24,546 bases of DNA, taken from the NCBI GenBank assembly GCA_031546805.1, contig JAVBJW010000052.1, positions 1-24,546 of the forward strand. Direction: 5' to 3'. A program made the translations under genes and the position numbers. Positions within the stretch are counted from its first letter, which is position 1. Each line of letters begins with the position of its first letter. The DNA is from Mesenet sp031546805 (GTDB lineage Bacteria > Pseudomonadota > Alphaproteobacteria > Rickettsiales > Anaplasmataceae). Shown here piece by piece: positions 7,143 through 14,641 of the stretch. The notes beneath the pieces are model-generated. The model did not search any database, had not been told where the DNA came from, and saw only the letters and a program-made list of their open reading frames with translations.

Positions 7143-8057
7143 CTAATATAAAAGAAGGGAGATCATCAGTGGAACGTAAAATAGACCAATGATAGTGCTA
7201 ATTAGTAGTACAATTGTAATTTTATCAGGTTGATAATTTAAAACGTTTGCAAGAATCATACCTGATCCAGATATAGGCACTACTGCCAGCAAAATCAGTG
7301 CTTTATATATACTATTACTGTATAGTTTAAGTGTAGCTTTATCTAAAAAAATCACACCTAGTACAAGTAAAGGCCAAAACACATATTTAACAATTACAGT
7401 CATGGAAACAAATTTCCAATCTATATTAAAATTTTTCACATTTGAGATACAAATACCAAGTAACATTGTTCCTAATATCATGAATGTACTTCTTATGTTT
7501 GTCATAAAATCAGATAAAAATTCTGGTATAGAAAAGCTAAAATAATGCATGATAAGACCAGCAATCATAGCATATGATGATGGTATTTTTATGAGCTTGA
7601 CTAAACATTCCTTAGCGGTATATATGCCGTTTGCTGCTATATAAAAACCTAAACTATTTTCAAAAAACAGCATTCCAACATAGCATACAATGTATATTGA
7701 TATTGTCTTCTCATCAAATAAAGCAATGGCCACAGGTAAGCCAAAATAACCCATACTTGTGCTTCCTGAGCTAAATGCCAATATATTTCTGGTGTTATCT
7801 TTAAAGAATAATGCGGAACTATAATAAACTATTAATGATATAGTACTACCTATAAACCATATTAAAATTGGTAAAGAAATAACTTGTACGTTTATTTCAG
7901 TTGTTGAGATACCATATAGCACTACCAATGGGCTCATTATATAAAAAAGTATATTGGATATACTATTTCTATCAGCTTTTAAATATTTTCCTGCTATATA
8001 CCCAATCAATATTGTGATATATAATGGAAACACTTTTAATAATAGAGCAAAAAACAT
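7143..8057 (-). CDS. AEC-family membrane transporter (auxin efflux carrier-like)
   Basis: The 304-residue protein is hydrophobic throughout, with about ten predicted membrane helices in two halves separated by a short polar region near 140-165, the usual layout of the Mem_trans/AEC family. Recognisable segments are FPLYITILIGYIAGK at the start, LFYIMSPLVVLYGIS (37-51), SSGSTSMGYFGLPVAIALF (95-113) and SGSGMILANVLNY near the end. Bacterial members move organic acids such as malate or malonate; the substrate here is unknown. For an obligate intracellular organism that relies on host metabolites, organic-acid exchange is a reasonable guess. It lies 85 bases upstream of the 574-residue gene on the same strand, with a separate AT-rich gap, so co-transcription is uncertain. 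Confidence 0.85.
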   Translation of the reverse strand: MFFALLLKVFPLYITILIGYIAGKYLKADRNSISNILFYIMSPLVVLYGISTTEINVQVISLPILIWFIGSTISLIVYYSSALFFKDNTRNILAFSSGSTSMGYFGLPVAIALFDEKTISIYIVCYVGMLFFENSLGFYIAANGIYTAKECLVKLIKIPSSYAMIAGLIMHYFSFSIPEFLSDFMTNIRSTFMILGTMLLGICISNVKNFNIDWKFVSMTVIVKYVFWPLLVLGVIFLDKATLKLYSNSIYKALILLAVVPISGSGMILANVLNYQPDKITIVLLISTIIGLFYVPLMISLLLY

Positions 8058-8241
8058 ATTTATTAGCTTTGGCTTGGCCTAAGTTTTTTAATATGCTTAT
8101 TTTCTATAAATTCAATTACTTTATCTGTTTTTATTATTATTTATAATATAATTTACTTAGTTAGCTAAATCTAGATCTTAAGTATGAATCTTTAAAAGAC
8201 AATGTAATTAAAATTTTAATAATATATTAACAAAAGCTTTA
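8058..8241. other. AT-rich spacer between permease gene and tRNA
   Basis: I see no gene, clear promoter or terminator in these 184 bases. Confidence 0.4.
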
Positions 8242-8328
8242 CAGACGGAGTGGGATTTGAACCCACGGCATGCTCACACATGCGTCAGTTTTCAAGACTG
8301 GTGCCTTAAACCACTCGGCCATCCGTCC
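8242..8328 (-). tRNA. tRNA-Ser (anticodon UGA)
   Basis: The minus strand folds as a class II tRNA: acceptor GGACGGA paired with TCCGTCT, discriminator G, D-arm GCC/GGC, anticodon loop CTTGAAA with anticodon TGA (plus strand 8292-8294), a long variable arm with stem GCATG/CATGC, and T-arm GTGGG-TTCAAAT-CCCAC. G73 and the variable arm are typical of serine tRNAs. The 3' CCA is not encoded. The anticodon stem has only four clear pairs, with a C·A mismatch at 27-43. Confidence 0.95.
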
Positions 8329-8545
8329 ACTTTCTTCTTATCACAATATTCAGCTTGAGACAATATCAATTTTGAAGCTATAAAAAATTTGCGTAAATAA
8401 TTTTGGGGTATATGTGCAACTTAGCTGTGAGCTACGGCACCGTTATAAACAAGATATACATCAAAATATATAAAAACCTTTATTCTTGTCTCTTTGTAAA
8501 GTAAATTTGCTATAATTAAGTGTTTTTAATACTATATATCAAAAT
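8329..8545. other. Spacer between tRNA-Ser and the oxidase-like gene
   Basis: No gene is visible. A plus-strand TATAAT at about 8512 has an upstream TTGTCT with 19-base spacing, but no plus-strand gene follows. The tRNA promoter should lie here on the minus strand and I cannot place it. Confidence 0.35.
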
Positions 8546-9835
8546 TTATAATGTTAACGTTCTGTTTGAACGATATATATGAATGAACATAATAACTACA
8601 AACAAAAGGCCGCCAATAGTTGCTGTTAAGCCCCCTAGCACAAAACAAAGACGTGCTAAGCCTGCAGATGCACTGGGCAGCGATGCTACTTTTCTTATAG
8701 CACCATATCCGCCTAGCCACTCTAAACCAGTTATATGTAGAAATTGACCTATGCTGTAGGTATAAATCTGTAGCTTAATCATGGTGTTTTTAACTTCTCT
8801 ATAGCCTAACTGTGGTAATAACCAATAAATAAAACTCATAAAAGCTAAGCTTATGCCAACGATTGAACCGTGATAGTGAGCAGGAATAGTGACATTACCA
8901 TGAGTAGTTAAGACTCCAAGTATTCCTCCATAGATAAAGAGAATAAATGAACATAACAAACAATAGTTATCTTTTAATAAATTTTTGATATTACAAAATA
9001 CAACGATTATTAGGAAAAGTGGCAAAATCGCTCCAGCAATGCGCATGTGCCAAGTAAAAAAGTCAATGAGTTTTAAATCATCAGCAGAGTAAAACAAATA
9101 AATAATGGGAGCAAATAATGCTGTGAAGGTATTTGCAAGTAGAGCCAAGATAATAATTTTAGGATTAACGGTTGTAGTGCTAGTATTAGGTATTATTAAA
9201 TAGATTAAAAACATTGCTTGAGTAAAGGCAAATTGCAACAAATGTCCTCCTCCCCAAAAAAGATATTCATAAAATTGGATTTTATTTAAGTCACTGGGCA
9301 TAGTTCTCCACGCCATGATGAAGCATAGAAATGCAGATAAAATGATAATAACAAGACCTATAGTGCCAATGGAAATTAAAGGAATTGAACTTGAAGATTT
9401 TATTGATAAAATTGCATTTAATAATATACCAACAAGCAATATACTTAAACTATATAAAAATAATTTATTCTCTAAGACCGGAATATAATTATTTTTTATT
9501 GCTAAAGTATCAGGTACAAACATTGATATAAATATAAAGAAAGATGCAATAGCGGATGAACACCATAAAAAGTAAAAATATTTACTTTTGGCTGTCACTG
9601 CCAAGCTCAAGATTATTGATATTATAGAACACATCCATACTAAAACTGATAAATTAACATGCACTATAAGTGAGGTATCAAAAAACTCTTGTGCATTTGG
9701 AAAAAAAGCAGTGACAAAAGGTAAACGCAGAAGAATTATTGCAATTGATAAAACTCCAGTACCAGCAAGAGCCCACACTGCAAGTAGCAGCCATCTTTTG
9801 CATAACATCAGATTATTTTTTGTTATTGTGATCAT
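8546..9835 (-). CDS. Heme-copper oxidase subunit I-like membrane protein
   Basis: The 429-residue protein has about twelve hydrophobic helices and heme-copper-oxidase-like histidines: H59 in VHVNLSVLVWM (helix 2, usual low-spin heme ligand), H198 in FWGGGHLLQF (usual copper-ligand helix), H263 in TWHMRIAG, and H312, H320 and H322 in THGNVTIPAHYHG (usual heme-ligand helix). The layout is closest to the NorB/cbb3 side of the superfamily. It is a little short, and the histidine pair expected in helix 7 is not obvious, so it may not be a complete oxygen or nitric oxide reductase. No partner subunit II or cytochrome c gene is adjacent. It is divergent from cytochrome b561 across 118 bases, which suggests a shared redox role. 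The start is an ATG; no strong ribosome binding site is visible. Family assignment is good, function is not. Confidence 0.75.
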   Translation of the reverse strand: MITITKNNLMLCKRWLLLAVWALAGTGVLSIAIILLRLPFVTAFFPNAQEFFDTSLIVHVNLSVLVWMCSIISIILSLAVTAKSKYFYFLWCSSAIASFFIFISMFVPDTLAIKNNYIPVLENKLFLYSLSILLVGILLNAILSIKSSSSIPLISIGTIGLVIIILSAFLCFIMAWRTMPSDLNKIQFYEYLFWGGGHLLQFAFTQAMFLIYLIIPNTSTTTVNPKIIILALLANTFTALFAPIIYLFYSADDLKLIDFFTWHMRIAGAILPLFLIIVVFCNIKNLLKDNYCLLCSFILFIYGGILGVLTTHGNVTIPAHYHGSIVGISLAFMSFIYWLLPQLGYREVKNTMIKLQIYTYSIGQFLHITGLEWLGGYGAIRKVASLPSASAGLARLCFVLGGLTATIGGLLFVVIMFIHIYRSNRTLTL

Positions 9836-9953
9836 TATAAATTACTTATATAATTCAAATTATATAAACTGAAAATAATTTGTAACGCAATTTTAAATTG
9901 AAAAACACTTTTTAAACATATAAGCTTAATTAAAAGCAATGTCCTATATATAA

Positions 9954-10481
9954 ATGAAAGATACAAAGTATAATATAATTTTAAGAATAGTGCACTGGTT
10001 GATGGCAACTATAATCATTGCTATGCTTATTTCTGGTTTCTACATGAAAAGCTTACCTGCAGGCAATCCAATAAAATTTTCTATCTATTCTATTCATAAA
10101 GCAATCGGCATGACTGTTTTGATGCTAGTAGTTTTACGCATTATTTTGCGTCTAATTTTATACGTACCACCTCTACCTAAAAACTTTTCTCAGGTAACAA
10201 TTTTAATAACAAAAGTAGTACACTTTGCTTTATACATTCTTATGATGTGTATTCCACTATCTGGTTATGTCATGTCTTCAGCATCAGGGAGAGGTATAAA
10301 ATATTTTTTTAATTTTAACGTTCCATTAATAATTGCAAAAAGCGAAATAATAGCAAAACTTGCCAATCAGTTGCATTTTATATTAGCATACTTGTTGATA
10401 ATCTTTGTAACATTGCATTTACTTGGTACTATTAAACACTTAATTATAGATAAACAAAATATATTAAAACGTATTGTATAG
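9954..10481 (+). CDS. cybB: Cytochrome b561 (CybB-type)
   Basis: A 175-residue, four-helix di-heme protein of the inner membrane. In Escherichia coli CybB, a superoxide:ubiquinone oxidoreductase, the heme ligands are histidines spaced like H14, H48, H141 and H155 here: RIVHWLMA, SIHKAIGM, NQLHFILAY and FVTLHLLG. H90 lies in a further conserved helix (KVVHFALY). The helices fall near 10-30, 48-68, 85-105 and 140-160. The start is an ATG after an AT-rich leader without a clear ribosome binding site. The stop is 11 bases before the next gene, so the two are likely one operon. Together with sodB in the window it would help to handle superoxide. Confidence 0.88.
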   Translation: MKDTKYNIILRIVHWLMATIIIAMLISGFYMKSLPAGNPIKFSIYSIHKAIGMTVLMLVVLRIILRLILYVPPLPKNFSQVTILITKVVHFALYILMMCIPLSGYVMSSASGRGIKYFFNFNVPLIIAKSEIIAKLANQLHFILAYLLIIFVTLHLLGTIKHLIIDKQNILKRIV

Positions 10482-10492
10482 GCAAGAAGACA

Positions 10493-11500
10493 ATGTTAGA
10501 TCATTTATGGAAAAAGGGTACAGACTTTTTAAGAAGTGAGTTTGCTATCATGGGCGGAGCAATGAGCTGGGTATCAGAGAGAAATCTGGTTTCCGCAATT
10601 TCAAATGCAGGAGGTTTTGGTGTAGTCGCATGTGGTGGCATGTCAACAGATTTATTGCGTGCAGAGATTCTTGGTACACAAAATTTAACTGACAAACCTT
10701 TTGGTGTTAATTTAATTACAATGCATCCAGATCTTAGTAAATTAATTGAAGTTTGTATAGAAACAAAAGTAAGTCATATAGTACTTGCTGGAGGTTTGCC
10801 AAAGTCATCTCATATAGAAATGATTAAAAAGGCAAATATTAAAGTTATTTGTTTTGCTCCAGCTTTAATTATTGCTAAAAGGTTGATGAGAATGGGAGCA
10901 GATGCATTGATAATAGAAGGAATGGAAGCTGGCGGTCACATTGGACCAGTCAGTACATCTGTTCTTGCGCAAGAGATATTGCCACAATTTAAAAATGAAA
11001 AAATACCAATATTTGTTGCTGGTGGAATAGGAAGGGGTGAAGCCATAGTTAGTTACCTTGAAATGGGAGCGAGCGGTTGTCAGATAGGGACTTTATTTGC
11101 TTGTACTGAGGAATCAGTAGCTCACAAAAATTTCAAGGAAATATTTATCAAATCATCATCAAGGGATGCTTCTTCTTCTATACAACTTAGTCCTGATTTT
11201 CCTGTTATTCCAGTCAGAGCGATTGCTAATCAGGCCAATATAAAATTCATAGAATGTCAAAGAGATATAATTAATCAATATCAAGAAGGAAAAATATCAA
11301 AAGAAGAAGGACAATTAGAGATTGAAAAGTTTTGGGTTGGAGCTTTGAAGAAAGCAGTGATCGACGGAGACATTGAAAATGGCTCTCTTATGGCTGGACA
11401 AAGTGTTGGTATGGTAGATAAAGAAAAGCCTATAAGAGAAGTAATAAATATACTTTTGACACAAATGAATGAGTATAAATATAATAATTCAACAAGATAG
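10493..11500 (+). CDS. FMN-dependent nitronate monooxygenase / enoyl-ACP reductase FabK-like enzyme
   Basis: The 335-residue protein is a TIM-barrel flavoenzyme of the NPD (2-nitropropane dioxygenase) family. Visible signatures are IMGGAMSWVS (19-28), GGFGVVACGGM (40-50), PFGVNLIT (69-76), IEGMEAGGHIGP (141-152), VAGGIGRGEAI (175-185) and GASGCQIGTLFACTEES (192-208), which form the FMN-binding site. H149 in EAGGH aligns with the conserved active-site histidine. The family includes nitronate monooxygenases and FabK, and the two cannot be told apart here. If FabK-like, it would complete fatty acid elongation cycles. The start has AGAAG about 5 bases upstream, and the gene follows cytochrome b561 by 11 bases. 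Confidence 0.85.
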   Translation: MLDHLWKKGTDFLRSEFAIMGGAMSWVSERNLVSAISNAGGFGVVACGGMSTDLLRAEILGTQNLTDKPFGVNLITMHPDLSKLIEVCIETKVSHIVLAGGLPKSSHIEMIKKANIKVICFAPALIIAKRLMRMGADALIIEGMEAGGHIGPVSTSVLAQEILPQFKNEKIPIFVAGGIGRGEAIVSYLEMGASGCQIGTLFACTEESVAHKNFKEIFIKSSSRDASSSIQLSPDFPVIPVRAIANQANIKFIECQRDIINQYQEGKISKEEGQLEIEKFWVGALKKAVIDGDIENGSLMAGQSVGMVDKEKPIREVINILLTQMNEYKYNNSTR

Positions 11501-11695
11501 TTTAAAAATAAAATAAGTAACCTTCAAATTTGAATTACTAACACAAAATAAAAACTCTTAAGTGTATATCATTTTCAAAAATTACACGAAACGTAAAATC
11601 AAATTTAATAAAATCCCTAATCAGACATTAACTCATACTGAATGGTAAAGATAAGAACAAGTACAATTGTACTTGTTCTTCCTTAATATAAAATA
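11501..11695. other. Convergent spacer between NPD-family gene and groEL
   Basis: Two genes end toward each other across 195 bases. The only structure I see is the 28-bp palindrome at 11653-11680; the rest is AT-rich without a gene. Confidence 0.5.
11653..11680 (-). terminator. Perfect 28-bp palindrome, probable groEL terminator
   Basis: Arms of 14 bases (AAGAACAAGTACAA and its exact complement) meet with no unpaired centre. It begins 16 bases past the groEL stop. The minus strand continues ATCTTTACC and the plus strand CCTTAATAT, so the T-run is weak in both directions. A hairpin terminator is the simplest reading; a bound-protein site is possible. Confidence 0.55.
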
Positions 11696-13342
11696 TTAGT
11701 ATCCTCCATCCATACCCATGCCAGCTGAAGAATTATTGTTTTCATCTTTATTTGGTTCATCAACAACAAGTACATTAGTAGTAATAAGTACATTAGCAAC
11801 AGATATTGCAGTTTCAAGAACAACTCTAACTACCTTGAGTGGATCAATCACACCAGACTCAAAGGCATTAGAATAACCCATGATTCCAACGTTATAAATA
11901 AGGTTCTGATCATTCTGTTTCGATAAATGATCCAAAATAACAGAATATTCTTCACCAGAATTTTTAATTATACGTGTAATCGGTGCGCTTAGAGCTTTTT
12001 TTACAACATTAATACCTGCTTGTATATCTTGATTTTCATCTTTTAAGTCTTTAAGAGCAGAAGCAGCATAAAATAATGCACCACCACCACCTGCAACTAT
12101 TCCTTCTTCAATCGCAGCTCTTGTTGCATGTAAAGCATCTTCTACCCTATCTTTACGTTCTTTTACTTCTACTTCAGTTGCACCACCAACTTTTAATACC
12201 GCAACACCACCTGTAAGTTTTGCTAAACGTTCTTTTAATTTTTCTTTATCATAATCAGAGGTAGATGCTTGAATTTGCTCCTTAATCTGATTGATACGAT
12301 TTTGTATGTCTGAATCATTTTTATCTTTATCACTAACAATTATAGTATTATCTTTAGTGATTTTAACGTTTTTAACTCTTCCTAGGTCTTCAAGAGTAAG
12401 ATCTTCCATCTTAATTGCTAGTTCATCACTAATTACATGCCGTGCACCAGATAAAATTCTTATATCTTCAAGCATCTCTTTTCTTCTATCTCCAAATCCT
12501 GGGGCTTTTACAGCAGCAACTTTGAAGCTACCACGCAATTTGTTTATCACTAATGTAGTTAATGCTTCTCCTTCAACGTCTTCTGCAATAATAAACAGTG
12601 GCCTTCCAGATTTGAGCACCGCCTCAAGAACAGGTAATAAAGGCTGTATAGTACTTATCTTTTTATCTGTGATTAATACATAAGGATCATCAAATTCAAC
12701 TACCATTTTTTCGTTATTTGTAATAAAATAAGGAGAAAGATAACCACGATCAAACTGCATACCTTTAGTTTCTACAATCTCTAATTCCTCAGATCCTTTG
12801 CTCTCTTCAATAGTAATAATACCATCTTTACCAACTTTTTTGAAACTCTCAGCAATTTTATTACCTATATTTTTGTCACCATTTGCAGAAATTGTTGCTA
12901 CCTGTACAACCACACCTTCATCTTCTAAAGGAACATTACGTGACATATTTTTTAAATGTTCAAATACTATAGCTACCGCAATAGACATCCCTTTAATAAC
13001 GTTAGCAGGTTTAGCGCCAGTTCTAATATAATTAATAGCTAAGGTTATTAGCGTAATAGTTAATATACAACATGTTGTTGTACCATCACCTACATTATCA
13101 TTACACTGTAAAACACTTTGAATAATTATACTCATTACTGCAGCTAATTTTGGATCTTTAAGCTTTATACTTTTCGCCACTTTATAGCCATCTTTTGTGA
13201 CCTCTGCTGCACCGTATGGCTTACTAATTGCCACTGTCAATCCTTTTGGTCCTATAGTACAACCAACTGATTCATCAAGAACTAGTGCAGCATTACATAC
13301 AGACTTTAGCAAGTCCTCTCCCGATACTATGATAGTAGTCAT
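11696..13342 (-). CDS. groEL: Chaperonin GroEL (Hsp60)
   Basis: GroEL forms the double-ring chamber that folds proteins with ATP and the GroES lid. The 548-residue product has normal length and key motifs: GPKGLTVAISKPYGAAEVTKDGYKV (31-54), the ATP-binding GDGTTT (85-90, catalytic D86), GMQFDRGYLSPYF, APGFGDRRKEML, VEDALHATRAAIEEG (second catalytic Asp) and AGGGGAL. The C-terminal tail is GMGMDGGY rather than a long GGM repeat. The segment 60-135 is unusually hydrophobic and cysteine-bearing (CC at 91-92), as is typical for Anaplasmataceae. AAGGAG (13350-13355 on the minus strand) sits 7 bases before the ATG. A gap of 120 bases separates it from groES, longer than usual, and a TATAAT at 13388-13383 could be an extra promoter. 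Confidence 0.98.
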   Translation of the reverse strand: MTTIIVSGEDLLKSVCNAALVLDESVGCTIGPKGLTVAISKPYGAAEVTKDGYKVAKSIKLKDPKLAAVMSIIIQSVLQCNDNVGDGTTTCCILTITLITLAINYIRTGAKPANVIKGMSIAVAIVFEHLKNMSRNVPLEDEGVVVQVATISANGDKNIGNKIAESFKKVGKDGIITIEESKGSEELEIVETKGMQFDRGYLSPYFITNNEKMVVEFDDPYVLITDKKISTIQPLLPVLEAVLKSGRPLFIIAEDVEGEALTTLVINKLRGSFKVAAVKAPGFGDRRKEMLEDIRILSGARHVISDELAIKMEDLTLEDLGRVKNVKITKDNTIIVSDKDKNDSDIQNRINQIKEQIQASTSDYDKEKLKERLAKLTGGVAVLKVGGATEVEVKERKDRVEDALHATRAAIEEGIVAGGGGALFYAASALKDLKDENQDIQAGINVVKKALSAPITRIIKNSGEEYSVILDHLSKQNDQNLIYNVGIMGYSNAFESGVIDPLKVVRVVLETAISVANVLITTNVLVVDEPNKDENNNSSAGMGMDGGY

Positions 13343-13382
13343 TTTATTACTCCTTTTTTAATACAAAATTAAACAAAATAAG

Positions 13383-13388
13383 ATTATA
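13383..13388 (-). promoter_or_regulatory. Possible internal -10 box before groEL
   Basis: A perfect TATAAT on the minus strand, about 40 bases before the groEL start, within the unusually long groES-groEL gap. No good -35 is found at 16-18 bases, so this is weak. Confidence 0.25.
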
Positions 13389-13462
13389 ATTATTTCGATG
13401 ATCTTATCTAAAATGTTTTAATTATGAACATCTTAAATAAAATACTACAGAAAACAAACTTA

Positions 13463-13753
13463 CTATTTTATAATAGCAAGTATATCAGATTCCTTCATAA
13501 CAACATACTTATTATTACTAACCTCAACCTCTGTTCCAGCCCATTGACGATAGAAAACTTCATTACCAATTTTAACAGTTAAAGCCATGCGATCTCCTTG
13601 CGAACTACGAGCTCCAGGACCAACAGCTATAACCTTACCTTTTGTTGGTTTTTTCTTTGCTGAATCCGGTACTATAATACTACCAGACTTTCCCTCTGCT
13701 TCATCAAGAGGTTGAATTAATACATTATCATCTAACATCTCTAAACTTGACAT
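13463..13753 (-). CDS. groES: Co-chaperonin GroES (Hsp10)
   Basis: GroES caps the GroEL cavity as a seven-membered ring. The 96-residue protein has the family pattern: MLDDNVLIQPLDEAEGKSGSIIVPDSAKKKPTKG (6-39, including the mobile loop SGSIIVPD, whose IIV contacts GroEL), GKVIAVGPG, GNEVFYRQWAGTEVEV and KYVVMKESDILAII at the end. The usual length is 94-97. The ATG is preceded by AAGGGAG at about 7 bases. It is the first gene of the groESL operon, with a heat-shock-like promoter upstream. Confidence 0.97.
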   Translation of the reverse strand: MSSLEMLDDNVLIQPLDEAEGKSGSIIVPDSAKKKPTKGKVIAVGPGARSSQGDRMALTVKIGNEVFYRQWAGTEVEVSNNKYVVMKESDILAIIK

Positions 13754-13788
13754 TTCGACTCTCCCTTAAATTTTTTTTAAGATTTTAA

Positions 13789-13802
13789 TAATTACGTAAT
13801 TA
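13789..13802. promoter_or_regulatory. 14-bp palindrome in the groES leader
   Basis: TAATTACGTAATTA is fully self-complementary and lies between the predicted groES promoter and the start codon. It is not the CIRCE operator. A regulatory function is only possible, since the region is AT-rich. Confidence 0.25.
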
Positions 13803-13820
13803 CGCAAAGTTATAAAGCTT

Positions 13821-13849
13821 ATATATACATTACTTGCCTCTATTTCAAG
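13821..13849 (-). promoter_or_regulatory. Heat-shock (RpoH)-like promoter of groESL
   Basis: Minus strand: CTTGAAA (13849-13843), then 15 bases, then TATATAT (13827-13821). CTTGAAA is the exact -35 of sigma-32 promoters. The -10 lacks the usual CCCAT core. Distance to the groES start is about 70 bases. The site lies between sodB and groES and would make groESL independent of sodB transcription. Confidence 0.5.
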
Positions 13850-13877
13850 GCTTTTTCTTGAGATTCTTAAAAAAGTA

Positions 13878-14507
13878 CTAATTAAGTGCCTTCTCTAAAT
13901 TGCTATTAGCAAAGCCCCAATTAACTAAATGCTTAAGAAAGATTGATATATAATCAATACGACGGTTTTGACAGTCAAGATAATATGCATGTTCCCAAAC
14001 ATCCATAACTAAGAGAGGAATTTGTCCAAATAGTGGAAGTTCTGCATTTGAAGTCTTAACAATCTTCAATCTATTATTTTCCAAAATTAACCATACCCAA
14101 CCGCTACCAAATTGATTAGCACCGTAGTCAGAAAAGACCTCAGTAAATTTATCAATTCCTCCTAAATCATCATGAATTTTTTTCTCAATTAGACTTTCCT
14201 CCTGTGGTTTGCCACCACCATTCTTTTTCATCGAATGCCAGTAAAAAGTGTGATTCCAAACTTGTGCTGCATTGTTGAATATTGGAGCTTTAGAACTATT
14301 GTTATGTGTTTTTTTTATCAAAGTCTTTAACTCCTCCTCGCTTCCAGTGCTTAATTGCTCTTCATACTCTGTATTCTGCAACAACAAATTAAGCTTATCA
14401 ACATAACCTCTATGGTGCTTTCCATAATGAAAACTCATAGTTTTAGATGATATATAAGGCTCTAGTGCATTTTCTTCATATGGAAGACTTGACAAAGTAA
14501 ATTTCAT
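13878..14507 (-). CDS. sodB: Superoxide dismutase, iron type (SodB)
   Basis: It converts superoxide to hydrogen peroxide and oxygen with a single metal ion. The 209-residue protein begins FTLSSLPYEENALEPYIS and has the metal ligands H27 (FHYGKHH), H86 (NHTFYW), D169 and H173 (DVWEHAYYLD). Features favouring iron are AAQVWNHTFYWHSMKKNGGG (80-99) and ANQFGSGWVWL (130-140). An insertion of roughly ten residues near 46-70 makes it longer than the 193-residue E. coli enzyme. GAGG lies 5 bases before the ATG. The gene is upstream of groES in the same direction and divergent from the ankyrin gene at 14642. Confidence 0.96.
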   Translation of the reverse strand: MKFTLSSLPYEENALEPYISSKTMSFHYGKHHRGYVDKLNLLLQNTEYEEQLSTGSEEELKTLIKKTHNNSSKAPIFNNAAQVWNHTFYWHSMKKNGGGKPQEESLIEKKIHDDLGGIDKFTEVFSDYGANQFGSGWVWLILENNRLKIVKTSNAELPLFGQIPLLVMDVWEHAYYLDCQNRRIDYISIFLKHLVNWGFANSNLEKALN

Positions 14508-14589
14508 AAAACCTCATTTTCTAAACTTCATATGAATTACCATACATCTTGCAGTAACAGTGAGCAAGTAGAAATTATACCTCTTTCAA

Positions 14590-14620
14590 TTGACAATTTT
14601 TATACTAATTATAGTATAAC
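14590..14620 (+). promoter_or_regulatory. Possible promoter of the 388-aa ankyrin gene
   Basis: A perfect TTGACA (14590-14595) precedes TATAAC (14615-14620) by 19 bases, two more than optimal. The start codon is 22 bases further on. The -10 lies in the right arm of the dyad at 14593-14629. Confidence 0.45.
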
Positions 14621-14629
14621 AAAAATTGT
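14593..14629. promoter_or_regulatory. Large dyad over the promoter of the ankyrin gene, possible operator
   Basis: Inner arms TTATACTA (14600-14607) and TAGTATAA (14612-14619) are exact complements across four bases. The outer part, ACAATTTTT (14593-14601) and AAAAATTGT (14621-14629), also pairs, with 3 extra bases on the right side. Such a two-step dyad covering the -10 is typical of a repressor site. Confidence 0.5.
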
Positions 14630-14641
14630 AAAGGAGTTAGC

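Noticed and set aside
8532..8720. 62-codon minus-strand frame at the end of the oxidase-like gene
   Set aside because: Same strand, other frame, overlapping a well-supported gene; composition is not protein-like.
12291..12683. 130-codon plus-strand frame inside groEL
   Set aside because: It is the antisense shadow of conserved groEL codons and has no ribosome binding site or family likeness.
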